Shown here piece by piece: positions 50,708 through 62,480 of a stretch of DNA of 64,000 nt. The position numbers were made by a program, and so were the translations under genes. The notes below the pieces were generated by a model. The model was given only the letters and a program-made list of their open reading frames with translations. It ran no database searches and had not been told where the DNA came from. Position 1 is the stretch's first letter; the number at the start of each line of letters is the position of its first letter. Origin of the DNA: Candolleomyces eurysporus (taxonomy: Eukaryota > Basidiomycota > Agaricomycetes > Agaricales > Psathyrellaceae); contig JANBPK010000773.1 of NCBI GenBank assembly GCA_027579435.1, positions 62,001-126,000 on the forward strand. The letters run 5' to 3'.

Positions 50708-51853
50708 CTATACGCCATACATATGTCGAGCATTCTCCCTCGCCACTTCCATCACACGATCCGCCGTCCAGTTCGTGTTATCATCGATGACCTTACTAGC
50801 GACGAACTCTGCAGTCCAAGGTAACATTGCCGTATGGCAAATCGGGAACCGCTTTCCTTTGATTGCAGGCACAGAATCGTAAAGATTCGAAGGGACCATG
50901 TAGGGGGCGTCGGTTTCCAATACGATCCTGAGCCTGTCCCCGGCCAGCGTCTTCACAACCTCCCCCGTGTTTGNATTCGTCGAATACGACACGACGCCAG
51001 TCACCCCAATATACAAGTTGGGGAACCAGTCTAGGAGTTGGGCGGCAAAGTCTGGTGAGTCGGTAAAGCAATGAATGTGAAGTTTGTGCTCCTTTGGGAC
51101 GAGTTCTTTGAGGATCCGTAGGGTATCTTCTTCAGCTTCCCGTGAATGAATGGTGATGGGCTTATTCAGTCGGAGAGCAAGCTGAATCTGCTTCTCGACT
51201 ACAGCCTGTTGAATGGGATGTGGAGAGAAGGAGTAATGGTAGTCCAACCCCATTTCGCCGAGACCGACACAACGAGGGTGGGACGCCGCTTCGATGATGA
51301 TTTGTTCGATTTCATCGTCATAGTGCTTCGCTTCGTGTGGATGGATGCCAATGACAAACCAGTATTCCATTCCACCCCATCGGTTCTCGCCTTCAGGTTT
51401 CAGAGCCTCGTCAGCGAACTCCTTCCATAGTCGACTCTTGATCTGGGTGGGCTCGCACCAGACGTCCACGATGGCTTCAACCTCGCGGCCCTCGTACATC
51501 ACCTTCACAAAATCGTATACGGTTTCAATCTTGTTTCCAAGGTCGTTGATNTCTTCCGTTCTGGTTGCGTAACGGGATTGGTACATCTGGAATGTNNATG
51601 CGAGGTGAGTGTGGGTGTCGACCACTGGTTTCGATGTCGGTGGGGCTGGGACTAGGAGTGAGGATGAAGGAGGGGTGCTCGATCCTTTCTTTTTTCCCAT
51701 TTTCTTTGGCCTGTGTACAGCGCAGTAGAATCTTTGGTTGTTTCGTGGCCACCAAGCACTGTGATATAGGTNCAAGTTCGGAGCCGCGACNCGATGACTC
51801 NNNNNNCGATGACTCGAGGAAGGATGGTAGGCTCCGGTGACTGATGCACACAC
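50708..51853 (-). CDS. TatD-family metal-dependent deoxyribonuclease-like hydrolase
   Basis: A single open frame to the stop at 50708. The better start is the ATG at 51700 (MGKKKGSS, about 330 residues). The ATG at 51853 adds 51 residues that run through a six-N gap. The TIM-barrel metal site is complete: VVDTHTHL (HxH, residues 30 and 32 from the second ATG), GEMGLDYHY (metal-bridging Glu), HIHCF and VLETDAPYM (catalytic Asp). FVIGIHPHEAKH and KPITIHSREAEEDTL are also typical of TatD hydrolases, which have 3'-5' exonuclease or other phosphohydrolase activity. The C-terminus (VMEVARENARHMYGV) is the expected NxxxLF-like end. Four Ns in the N-terminal half leave the frame open. Confidence 0.9.
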   Translation of the reverse strand: MCASVTGAYHPSSSHXXXSHXVAAPNLXLYHSAWWPRNNQRFYCAVHRPKKMGKKKGSSTPPSSSLLVPAPPTSKPVVDTHTHLAXTFQMYQSRYATRTEXINDLGNKIETVYDFVKVMYEGREVEAIVDVWCEPTQIKSRLWKEFADEALKPEGENRWGGMEYWFVIGIHPHEAKHYDDEIEQIIIEAASHPRCVGLGEMGLDYHYSFSPHPIQQAVVEKQIQLALRLNKPITIHSREAEEDTLRILKELVPKEHKLHIHCFTDSPDFAAQLLDWFPNLYIGVTGVVSYSTNXNTGEVVKTLAGDRLRIVLETDAPYMVPSNLYDSVPAIKGKRFPICHTAMLPWTAEFVASKVIDDNTNWTADRVMEVARENARHMYGV

Positions 51854-53585
51854 TAGAAGGCATGTTTAGNTAGAATATTGGATGATTTTTATGCTCATAC
51901 CAAGTCTACGCAGGAATTTAGGCCGAACGAGTGTAGAGGTAATGNTCATGGTTCNCTCTCCGCTGCACCTCACGCGCGAACGTCNTTGCGGAATTCTCCG
52001 AGTCCATATCNGGCTATTCTACCCCTAATCCGACCGAATAAACTGTTTTGCAGACATTAATANCCTTCTCCCCATTNTCGATTTNCGTAGCTAAATTNAA
52101 CGCAGAGCATACCTACAAGATTCAATTTTCTGTNCNCAGAAGCCCGAGATGCTGTCTCCAATGAAAGAATTTGACTTTTCATAGCCGAAAGTTCGACNGG
52201 CGGCAATGTCTCTTCGAAGGAGGGTGATCATCCCATAGGCTGGTGAACATCTTGACCTCGAATCCTTCTATTTGAGGTATGAGACCCAGGAAGCGCGCCA
52301 GAGCCGAGAAGGGCTAAGTATGTGTCAAGCAATTCAAAAATAATGCTCNTCCTCCCCGGTTCAAGACAACTTGACGTTTTCAATGGTGGCTTCGATAAAG
52401 CTGACGAGCNNNGCATGTTACCCAGAATAACGGGGCATTGTAATCTGACNCCGGATAAATCAAACTCGAGTNAGATAGTTGACCCTAAGNGATTGTCAAG
52501 AACCTAAAACGCTTCTCCCNTACCCAGATTGGACGTCTCACCTTCGGNTAGGCGCCGTCCAATGNTCACGTCTACTCGANCCATCCGTTACTGGAGGTGG
52601 GAGTGAATNGGGGGACTNGTTNTAAGAGGAACTACTCACAGTANCTTCCACATTTATCTTTTCCTNTCTACTGCGCCATCGTAACAGCGCGCGNAGACTG
52701 GTTTGAGTCTATTGGCCGCACGAAGGCCGCCCATTTCCACTCTCCTGGTTCTGGAACAAGTCAGATGAAAGGCACCCTGATCTTCTGNNGCCTTGGGCTG
52801 CTGTGTTTAGGTAAATCGTGGGCCGTAAGTGGCGTATTATCATCAGCGCCAATCAACNGTGGATGATCCCATCGAGATGTTGATGAATGGCATATGCTCT
52901 ATCGTCCACCCNTCCAGCTTNGAACCNAAGGTCNGGAACNTGGAAATGCAGCTGCGAGTTCAACACACCCCAGTGCAGACGNAAAGCTGCTTTCTTTGCT
53001 CACATGCCATCCTATCCTGGTGAATCGACAACCTCTGGTTTGGATGCGAGCCCCGGTACAACCCAGAGCTGGGTCGGCCCTAAGCCCTTACTTATTAGCT
53101 GCTCAAATCTCGTGTTCCACCTTTCTTTTGAAGTTAGAGATACTATTCATCTCGAACATCTCGTCTCCCAATCAGTTTCCGTAAGCTCGGGTTCAGATTT
53201 ATCTCTAGGCATCCTGGGATACCATCGTTACTGGCAGAGCCTCCGACGGCAATACCACAAGGCTGCCTCAAGGCTAAGAAACAGATGTTGATTAGCACTC
53301 AACACCCATAGCCCCACATCCTCGAAACACTTCGCACACACGCACACACACATACTTGGGAATGATCACGAAATGCCATGAAGACCGAAGACTTCGGTGA
53401 TAGAGCTGGGATTTGATAGATCGCAGCGTGGTGCAGTTGGCCGTTGTTGACAGATGTGACGTTTCTCCAGGATCGTGACATGCTGACGAGGCTGGTCATA
53501 TATCGCAACTTCTTGTTCCATTCACCTCTTCCCCCACTATTCCCCNTGTCCCCAACCTCCCGAAATCCTTACATTAATTGCAGGA
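51854..53585. other. N-rich stretch between divergent genes, no gene recognised
   Basis: More than 40 Ns occur here. The flanking genes are divergent (TatD-like on minus, short-chain dehydrogenase on plus), so their promoters lie in it. Open frames on the plus strand near 52880-53290 shift across Ns and match no family I know. A short CA repeat is at about 53334-53353. Confidence 0.4.
53334..53353. repeat. CA-rich microsatellite
   Basis: About ten CA dinucleotides with one CG interruption, in the 5' region of the short-chain dehydrogenase gene. Confidence 0.6.
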
Positions 53586-55088
53586 ATGGAGACCATCATA
53601 TTCGGTATCGCGCTCTTGACGAAGTTCAATTGGGATAGATTCTTGCCATGTGATTTTGACCCTGAGCGTGATATGGTAGATTTGCATGGAAAGGTTGCAG
53701 TTGTAACGGGTGCCAAGTAAGAGCAATACTTNCGAACTCCTCTGAATACCAACTCACGACCAATCATTAGTACGGGAATCGGCNTNGCCACAGCCAGACA
53801 TCTTGTGAGGCACAACACTGTTTCAAGTCTCATATGCCTCNAGGAGCTGACTAGNACCTCTGAATATAGGCGAGAAAGGGTGCCAGGGTCTATCTCGCGT
53901 GCAGGAACGAGAGGAAAGCAAATGAGGCTATACAGGAGCTCGAGAAGGATGAAAAGGTTGNGGGGAATGGCGAGATACGCTTCGTGCACTTGGATCTGAC
54001 AGACTTCGCGTCCGCGAAGCGAGCGAGTGCTGAGATCCTTGCCAAAGAAGAAAGGCTAGATATTCTCGGTAAGTTCAAAGGTCATAGAACGGCATTTTAA
54101 GGTCAGCTCACCTCTAGTTCAGTGAACAACGCGTCTCTGTACGTCGGCTGCTTACCCATGAAAATTCTTAGTACTGAACGGTGACGGCAGCCTGGTGTCC
54201 GAAACACCTCAGTATATCCATGGTNAGCGAAGAGACATAACTGAATGGGTGAGACTTTATCAATTGACTACTCGTTNAGGAATCNTGGATTACATGGCGG
54301 TCAAGTAGGCTTCAATGTTCCTTTCCATCTTTCGAGCGTCTCAATTGGNTTTACAGTCATTTCGGTCCCTTTATATTCACTCAAGCCCTCCTTCCTTTGC
54401 TCAAGAAAACGTCCTTACTGCCGGAAAGCGATGTCAGGATTGTCTTCGTATGTCCCCTCTGAGCGTGTTGGTTCTCCAAGCTCAATAGACAGAGATATAG
54501 GTATCCTCTGATGCGCATTTAAGGGTCCCACAAGACATCCGATTCCGAAACCTCGAAGATGTGAATGTGGATTACAAATCGATGCCTTTGGACTACTACT
54601 CACGTTACTGTACATGCTCATCCTTCACCACTGACATANCAAGCTGACACTCCTCGTAGGTGCGTGTAAATACGCCAACGTTCTATATGCGAAGGAATTA
54701 CAAAGGAGACTGGACAAGGAAAACAGTCGAATTTCCGTTCTATCGCTTCACCCAGGCAACGTCAACACCTTCGCCAACGCAACACCATGTCCCCGTTTAG
54801 CATCCTTCCTGATGCCCTTGATTTTCATGACCCCCGACGTCGGTTCATACACGACTCTTTTCGCAGCTGCTTCCCCTCTGGTTAAAGAGCAGCCTGAGGT
54901 CTTCAAAGGAGCATACCTGGGGCCGATAGCAAAGCTAGGAAAGGCGTCAGATAATGCTGAGAGAGAGGACTTGGGTGTAGAGCTGTGGGACACCACGGAG
55001 AGTGTGTTGAAGCGGAGTGAGTATCGTCGTTGAGACCTGGCTCGCACTAGACTAACATCTCATAGTTGATGCAGGTGAACTGGACTAA
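53586..55088 (+). CDS. Short-chain dehydrogenase/reductase (SDR)
   Basis: The ATG at 53586 opens METIIFGIALLTKFNWDRF, then LHGKVAVVTGAN. An intron joins this to TGIGxATARHL, making the classical TGxxxGIG nucleotide loop. Later exons give RVYLACRNERKANEAI, IRFVHLDLTDFASAKRA, LDILVNNAS, FGPFIFTQALLPLLKK and SDVRIVFVSSDAH. The catalytic YxxxK appears as YCACK across an intron near 54600-54660, followed by YANVLYAKELQRRL and VLSLHPGNVNT. The last intron (GTGAGT donor) leads to IDAGELD and the stop at 55088. This resembles the retinol-dehydrogenase/WW-oxidoreductase-like group common in fungi; the substrate is unknown. The short hydrophobic N-terminus may be a membrane anchor. Ns at 53731, 53784, 53786, 53841, 53855 and 54225-54349 leave some middle exons uncertain. 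Confidence 0.85.
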
Positions 55089-55250
55089 CAAGGAACCAAG
55101 TTCAGATATTCACACCATGCGGTAATATAGACCAATAGAATCGAGATTGCATATCAAACGACAAAAGAGAGGGAAACGAGTATACTGAGCCTGACCTATG
55201 CCATCCTACCGAACCAAGCCGAATTTCGTCGAACTTCCACCTTAATCCCC

Positions 55251-57348
55251 TCAAATGCATTGAGAGTACCTTTAAGTTGCGCGTAAGTTTCATGCCCTCG
55301 GTTTCAGTTAGAATAAATCACGTACCAATCGTTCAGTTTCTGGCAGGTGAGTCCGGCGACGCAAGCTGTCGAGCCGGTCCACTTGAAATAGAACGAGATC
55401 GTCAATGACAGTGATATGACACTGTACGAAAGTCACTTACGCCAAGTCCACCGCACTGAGATGAAAGATATACATCAGTAAGACGACCAATATGACTACA
55501 GACCGTGATAATGGTGGAAGCTTACCTGACCGTACTTGGGAATCTGACCGGCAGCAGGAGCAGAAGGGGTGGGGTTGACAACAGTCGTCGTGGTTGGCGT
55601 TGGCGCCGCAGTCGTAGTACTCGGCATAGGCGGATTGACCACGGGCATACTCGGCGTAATGTTGGGGTTGGAGCCCGGAGCCGTCAATGTAACGGGGATC
55701 GAGTCACACTTGGGGGCAAGCTGGTTGTTATTTGCACATACGGCCCAAGGTGGAGTGACAACAGGGACTGCAATCGTCTGGACAGGGGCATTGGCCATAG
55801 TGCTTGGGGCATCGCAGCTATCGATCATCGTGGCGGGGCTCGGTCCATTCTGGATGGGGTTGCAGCCGGGCAGACGGTCCAAGTCTTGAAAACGAGGAGA
55901 TTATGAGCTCTTGCGTTCGAATTTACGTTGTGTATGCATGATGGTACTTACATGTTCCTTCGACCATCTCGGGGACCTTGGCGAACTGCTTACACTTGTT
56001 CATAGCATCCATACCTTGGACAGTCAGAACCTTGCAGTCAGTTGGGATACCGTTTCCGCCGGTACATGTGTCCATGGCCCTCTGGAGAGAGTCGCCTTCC
56101 CAGCCGAACAGGTAGTCAGCGTGTTGGCCAAAGCCAGTCCTAAACGAGCCCGTAAGCAAATGGCGTGAAGATCGGATAAATGAAGCTCAGCATACGGGTC
56201 ACCCATACTGAAAATGAAAGGTTGGCCACTTGAAGGCCAAAGAGATCTATCGTTGAATGGGCGGGTATCCCAAACGATTTCGATGAAGAGCAGGGGAAGC
56301 CTGACAGGGTGACTAGATGGGCAGCTTGTACCAAAGAAGCCTCCGTTCGGGTAGGCTACATGGCTAGAATGGTCAGCGGTGTCGTAATTCTTGCCATCCC
56401 AGCAACTGGCGACGGCACAGTTAGCATCGATCAAACGATACAGGTCAACAAAGTTCAATTGACTAACGCAGGGAAGTAAATGTTCGAACGGATACCACCA
56501 GAGCAGGTTTGTTTAGGGAAGTCGAAGGTATCAGGACTGTCACCTGGAGTGCTTGATCCTAAATTGTCTCCTTGGAAGCACCGGAAGGTAGTCGCCTTCA
56601 TCTGCGGAGAGTTGCTTGCGATTCCCTGGGCACTGCGCCTCATAGGATTGCCAACGATCATGCGGAAACCCTGCAATGAACACGGTCAGGTCGATTTCTA
56701 CTTCCCCGGCAGCTATCCCCTCACCTTCCCGAAAGCGGTAGTCTTAGCATTGTTGGGAGGTTGGAAGTAGTAGATGGTCATGCCGGCGTCCTGTAAGCCA
56801 GGACCAGTGTTGTGATTCGCCATTTGAGGAACCTGTAGTTCAGCGAGTGGTTAGCGTTGAATAAAAGAGCGCTGAAGAGACATAGGCGAACTCGAATGTA
56901 GCTTCCGTTCGGATGCTTGAAGTACATCACAGCTGTCCAATAGTTGGACTTGTCTTCAACAAAGCGGCAAGTCGTGCAGGTGGCAAGACGAGGAATATCG
57001 AGAGAGGGATCCATTGAAATGTTGAAGCTATTTCTGATCAATACACCACACCATAGAAGATGGAGGTAGGCTTACGCATTCTAGACGAACAAGGAAGTGG
57101 CAAAGTCAACAAGAGGAGCCGATTTCTTCAGAACGTACTTACTCCTCCGACGATCTGATGCAAATGAGGAGACACAACCCCCGGAGTGACCAAACTAGAG
57201 CGGCTTAATCGAAGATGATATAGAAGGGCTTCAAGAGCACTCACGGGTCCAATCGCGTGGCAACGAGCTGCGAGCATGGGAAGCGGATGAGAGCGAAAGC
57301 ACTAGGTGCAGCGAGCACGAGCGCCAGAAGAGTTTGACCCCACATCAT
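55251..57348 (-). CDS. Secreted DUF1996 protein with C-terminal CBM1
   Basis: The ATG at 57348 gives a signal peptide (MMWGQTLLALVLAAPSAFA) and LIRFPCSQLVATRLDP. Exons then read LVTPGVVSPHLHQIVGG, the 5-base exon AATGC (57080-57076), FNISMDPSLDIPRLATC and IRVPQMANHNTGPG. The core continues with QTCSGGIRSNIYFP, CWDGKNYDTADHSSH, IEIVWDTRPFND, FGQHADYLFGWEGDSLQ and DTCTGGNGIP. After a long Thr/Pro/Ser linker the gene ends in small exons reading YGQ, CGGLG, WTGSTACVAGLTCQKLNDW and YSQCI. This is a complete family-1 cellulose-binding module with its aromatic face and four Cys. The protein is thus secreted and probably binds cellulose. What the DUF1996 domain does is unknown. The stop is at 55251. 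Confidence 0.92.
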
Positions 57349-59065
57349 AGTCGCACTAGACAGGATCCTAGGGACAGGGAAAGGAAGAAGCATCAAGGTG
57401 CCCTGTGACTTAAATAGCCGCGCTGAATAGCAGGTCGACGATGAGACACAAATCGACGTACACAAAAAATTGAATTGGACCATGCGATTCGCGGCGCAGA
57501 GAAAGGTAAACTCTAAAATCTCGGAAAGAGGGAACCTAGTCTTCTGTAAATATAGAGATGAGCCCCGTTCCTATTGGTCGAGAAGAGAGACTGAGCTAGA
57601 TGCAGGCATACTCCAAATAGACCTGACGTAGCATTCGAAGATGCGAGGGTCGGTGTAGCATCTGAAAAGGAAAGTCAAGAAGGGATATTAGGCGATATTC
57701 GTCCGTCAGTGCATGAACTCAACGGAACACGACTTGAGAAGCAAATGGAAGTATATATCACGCGAAAGAAAGATCCGAGACCTCAATCAGCTTCGTCAAG
57801 TCAAACTGTCGATCCCAAGTTTAAGCCTATTGGAATAGCAAGCGTAGTCTGCGTCGAAACCCCTGACACACTGGATGGCCGTCTAGCACAAAGACAGCGT
57901 GTCCATGATACAGCACATTGTATAGCGAGATAGAAGCCCTGTTTCATCTCGCCGAGTGTATCCGTGGAAACGCCTCACGGGATATGAATAAGATAGGGCC
58001 GATAGCCCAGGAAGAAAGTTCTGAGCAGAGGTTAGTACGTGGTGGTGGCAACTGAGGAGACGCGACATTTCTGTTCCCTTTTATGTGTGCATATTAGCCT
58101 GGGTTTGTAGCTGTGTATACTCCAGCTGTCAGACGGAGTAAACTTTGAACCTCTAGACCTAGGCGCTAGGCATCTAGTCTCGTCCCTGGTTTCACTAGGT
58201 GTGTTCACAGTCACGATTTCAAGCCAGTTCCGAGCTGATTTCGTCAACCGATTTCGGGAGTTGGGATCGTTTTCGTTTTCACCTAAATCAGTTCTGGGAA
58301 GACAGATGGGAGGTCAAATTTCGCCGTTGTGCTGGCTGACCAGATAGGCCTCGCCCTTTGTTGTGATCGAAGACCCTTTCTTGAACTTCTTGGCATTGGT
58401 TTCCTGCGCTGCTGCAAGCCTAGCCTCAAGAGCCTCACGGCTGCCCATGTCAGAGAGAAGGAGAGGTTGGTGGTACTTTTCGATGCGTTGCGACTTGGAG
58501 CTCACTCACTGGGGAATTTCAAAGGTACGTTCAAAGTTGAATCCGCGTATTAGCTTGTGCCATTTCAATGGAAATTTATATATGCTGACTTCGCTATCTT
58601 CGAAAAATTTGATCATAATGGAAATAAGCTTTACACCCCGTGCTCCACAACTGTCACCGCCGAGGTTCACCCTATGCCGGCTGTGGTCCCCACTGCATTC
58701 TTCTACGACATCGATCTCCCGAAGTCAACTACGGCCGGAACCTACATAAACAGTCTTTCTAGAGCATGCAATGGACTATGCGTCGGAATCTCAGGATCCC
58801 AGGAGCGATGTCAGCTCGGGTATGAGTTAACTGCCTTGGGCTTGCAGAAAGCCGCTGTCGCGAGAAATACCTTTGATGCAATGGAATATTCGCGATCAAG
58901 ATCTAGTGTCCTTGAAGTCTCCATGTAGGTGATGTACGAACATGCCAAGGGTACCATTTATTTCTTCTATTTTACACAGACTACGCAGGCATCGTTACAA
59001 GCATTTCAAAGAGTCCTTACATGCCAGGTGGCGACGGTGTTCTCAAATTGCAAAGCGACAATCGA
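57349..59065. other. Stretch without a recognised gene
   Basis: It lies between the promoter of the DUF1996-CBM1 gene and the 3' end of the pyranose oxidase gene. A minus-strand frame at 58505-58314 (contains REALEARLAAAQETNAKKFKKG) is helix-like and could be a small exon, but no partner exons or family are evident. Nothing else is supported. Confidence 0.4.
57409..57416 (-). promoter_or_regulatory. TATA-like box of the DUF1996-CBM1 gene
   Basis: TATTTAAG on the minus strand, 61 bases before the ATG at 57348. Assigned by sequence and position. Confidence 0.4.
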
Positions 59066-61414
59066 TCACTTATTCGTATTATCCACTGGCAATGAATTGA
59101 CAATGCTCCGAGCACCTTTCAAAGCGATAGCGATCTGTATAATTCGGTGTCAAAGGCGAAACTCTGGGAACGAAAAGAAGACTCACACTAGTACGAGTAG
59201 GGTTGCAAGCAGTGGAATCTGGTATGCATCCGTTTCCTCCCACCCAAAGGTTCTTGATTCCATGAACCTTAGAGTCGGGATCCGCAACCGAGGTCTTGGG
59301 ATCGACGCCAATTCGAGTTGTTCCCTATGACGGCGAGAGCTCTGTCAGTGATCGTATATGAAAAACGAACGGAGGAGACGAACGGTGATATGTAAAGCGA
59401 GGCCCGGTTCCTATGGAAGGCGTTAGCTCTGAGTCAAAAGTTTGCTCATTTCGGGCGTACCATGAACTGTGGGGTTGAACCAGGAAGGAAAGACCCGAGC
59501 ACATTTGCTACGTCGGTCATATCGCGCATCATCCTAAGCCATGGATGAGCAACGAGGGTCAAAACAAAATGGTAAGGGTGAGAATCCCACCTCTGGTCAC
59601 GTTCGGCATCCTGGTCATTCCTGACAACTTCAAACTGATGACGAGCAATTCAGACAGCACTCTAAGCACCGGAAGATGAGACACACCGTAGGCTGGGGCA
59701 TTCCATATATATCCGTGACTGCGGGTTTCCAGTCGCCCGCAGTCGTCGGAGGCGGACCAAAGTGAACTTGGTTGTTCTCGACGATGTCTTGCTTGCCGAA
59801 GAAACGAAGGTCGACGATAACACGAGAGTCGGCCTTTGGTCCAATATCCCCATAAGAGAATGCATCGCGGTGGATCTGGACGTGCCAGGGGAAGTCCTTG
59901 GTGTACGGAATCATAATTTGGGGCTCGGGATCATTGAAAGGGATAGGAATCGGGTCCTTGGGGTACTTCTTCTTATGCTCCTTAGCTCTCTCGGCGAAGC
60001 GGGGGTCATTAGGGATGGAATCGACTATGGAGCGCTTGAGGACGATCTATATGATACCAGCAAGTTGTTAATGGAGCCAAACAAAAATGAGTAGATGTCT
60101 TTGACGTGCCTGGCAGAAGGCGAGCGATTGCTCGGAAAGGCGATGTCCAAGCGTTGGCGGGGTTATACCACTATTAAAAAGCACTTGAGGAGTACCAACC
60201 GCCCCGCAAGCAACGACAAACGCCTAAGCCATCAGGTTTAAGCAACTGATAATCTCATTGTAAAGACTTGAGAGACGAACCTTGGCCAAAACATACTTGT
60301 CGCGGTTGTTCCTGAGATCTCGGATTTTAGCTGCGCTGATTTCGCCAGGTTTTTGTTGGTGGAGAATAAGCTTAGTAAACCTCGTCTCGGTCAAGAGCGT
60401 GAACCGATCGCTTGCCAGCGCTTTTTCGAGGATTCGATGGGTTCCGGTCCATGTCACATAGTCTGAGTTATCCTTCCTACGCTCAACAGCCAACGGGAGG
60501 TTAGTGATTCCACGATTTGGGTACGCTTTCAAGAGGGCTTCCTTGACAACAGTATGCCGAATGGAACAGTCGTATTGGTCGCTATGCACATTGAGGAGGG
60601 TCTTCGCTTCGTCGAGTAACTCGTCCAGGTTCTCGATTGGATTTTCCTTCCTCTCTTCAGCATCGGGGACGGCTTGTGGAATTATAACGGATATTAGAGT
60701 TAGGTTCCATGGGACAAGTTGCCGTGCAACTTACGACAACTACACGTCCAATGCGTAGCCATTCCCCCCACGGTGCGAGTCACCGCCGAAGCCCTGAGGT
60801 TCGTTTTAGGGTTTTGGTGGGGGTTGTGTCCCTATCCATTCTCTCAGAATTTCTGGATTTGACCTAATAATAAACCGCACCTACCTCCGTAATCAAAGTC
60901 TCGTTGGGTTTGGGGGCCCATGCATCTCCACCAAGCGTAGGGATGTAGCTATCTGATGGGGGGACAGAGATGGGCTGCAGAGCAGCCTTGATGACGTGCA
61001 CAAACGAGTCAATGTCTTTCTGAAACCTGAGGAAGTATCAGCATTGCTCATGAGTTTTAAGCAACCGAGAGCGAAGACTTACTTGATGGTGTTCTTGTGA
61101 TGCTCACCGGCAATAAGGCTGTCTTGAGAGCCGATCTCCACCATAAGCACCTTGGCAGTCGGGTGCTCTGCAATGATGGTCGACGCATATGTGGCCCTGG
61201 ATGAAACATGGGAGTAAGTCGAAATCACTGAGAGCTCAGGCCTGCCTACTCACGCGATCGGTCCACTGCCTGCAATACAGACATCCGCAAAGATGAAGTC
61301 GAGGTCATCCTCCAATGGCTGGGAGGTCTCGGCATCTTGCTCGACGTCTGCCAGCTTAGATAGCAGTACATCGTCGCTCAGACGGATTGCGTTTGGTTTG
61401 GTAGTTGTCGTCAT
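59066..61414 (-). CDS. Pyranose 2-oxidase-like flavoprotein
   Basis: A multi-exon gene starting at 61414 ([14 protein letters not shown]); the upstream ATG at 61513 would add 33 unconvincing residues. The FAD-binding fold opens with [13 protein letters not shown]. Later exons give GEHHKNTIK, a [14 protein letters not shown] block (His of THW is where FAD is covalently held in pyranose oxidases), [12 protein letters not shown] and [46 protein letters not shown] and [10 protein letters not shown] follow, then EPGLALHIT joined to GTTRIGVDP (His of the LHxxGT segment kept) and the C-terminal [15 protein letters not shown] with the conserved Asn. Pyranose 2-oxidase oxidises glucose and related pyranoses at C2 and makes H2O2, feeding peroxidases in wood and litter decay. 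No signal peptide is visible, as is usual for this enzyme. The stop is at 59066. Confidence 0.92.
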
Positions 61415-61482
61415 TTCAAGATGCAGAAAATGAAGGAAAGACCCTGGAAAGAACCTGATGCTCTTCCAAACTGGAGGCAGGG

Positions 61483-61490
61483 ATTTATAG
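61483..61490 (-). promoter_or_regulatory. TATA box of the pyranose oxidase gene
   Basis: CTATAAAT on the minus strand, about 70 bases before the ATG at 61414. Sequence and spacing fit a fungal core promoter. Confidence 0.45.
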
Positions 61491-61499
61491 CTCTGGGAT

Positions 61500-62480
61500 G
61501 AAGCAAGTTTCAACCCTCAAAGTGAGCCCTAGATCATTTGACCCCTTCTCACCTCATCTGACCTCGCTTGCGTCCCTCCTTTTGACATCCGGAGGAACGG
61601 GATGTCAATACCCTGAATTGTTCGTGGAAAGTCTGATTGAGTTGTACGAAGGCGGTCTGGATTGAGAGCGTACGGGTTGTCTTTAGGTAACAAACAACAA
61701 TTGAGATGACTTTTTTGGCACGTTGACTTCGAACTCGAAGAGTCCATCAATGCGCTTCTATGATCTATGAACAGATGGTGGTGCAGGCTCCCGTCAATTC
61801 TGCAGTGCGATATGACTGGCCGAGCATTCAATGTCGTACTCACCTATCTACCTGAGACACGGCGATTTTATNCCCCCCGGTCGTGGCGTCTATCACAATC
61901 GCCTTGGAACAACCTTGAGCTCTGGATTACTCCATTTTATGGGCATTGGGCAGCAAGAATGGTCTCAAGGCGGTCTCCTGTTGGAATCATTCTGCCCTTC
62001 ACTNNTCCTCGCCAGACGCCACCGATTTTCGAAACACTACTGTGATGTTAATGTTCGGACTCCGATGTAGCAATTTGAGTCCTGGTATCACAGCCCAAAC
62101 GTTCCCAATCTTCACTGTAGAGCATCTTAAGACTTGAGCGATAAATCAATATGCAATATCGACTACCTAAGTATATGAGCCGATNNAAAAAACCCTGAAT
62201 TTGTGGTTGATCCGTGCTGGACTCAACTTCAGCGGAGCTCGAAATGTCGCAGCCACCATCAAAAATGATTTCAACCTCTTAACCATGCCACCGCAAGGGC
62301 CTGGGTACGCTCAGCAACGCACTCTTCAAGCAAATGATTCTCTCGATGAGAAACGACGTAAGGTATCGCTACCTATGAGGCTCTTTTCCGAAGACTTCCT
62401 CAGACTCTAACACACCTGCTGCATAGATATTGTTATGGCGATTGCCGCCTATCTGATAAAAAAGGGATGATTTTGGCCTT
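61500..62480. other. Intergenic stretch, no gene recognised
   Basis: Contains the upstream region of the pyranose oxidase gene and scattered Ns (61872, 62004-62005, 62185-62186). A plus-strand frame at 62201-62410 could be an upstream exon of the hypothetical gene that follows, but I could not show a join. Confidence 0.4.

Noticed and set aside
58557..58928. Open frame of 123 codons on the plus strand
   Set aside because: No recognisable motif, low-complexity composition and no splice-linked exons.
59066..59330. Loss of a catalytic residue in the pyranose oxidase (GTTR where relatives have GTHR)
   Set aside because: The catalytic His of GMC-type oxidases aligns with the His of the preceding LHxxGT segment, which is present across the intron (LHIT / GTT), and the catalytic Asn of the NPT block is also kept.
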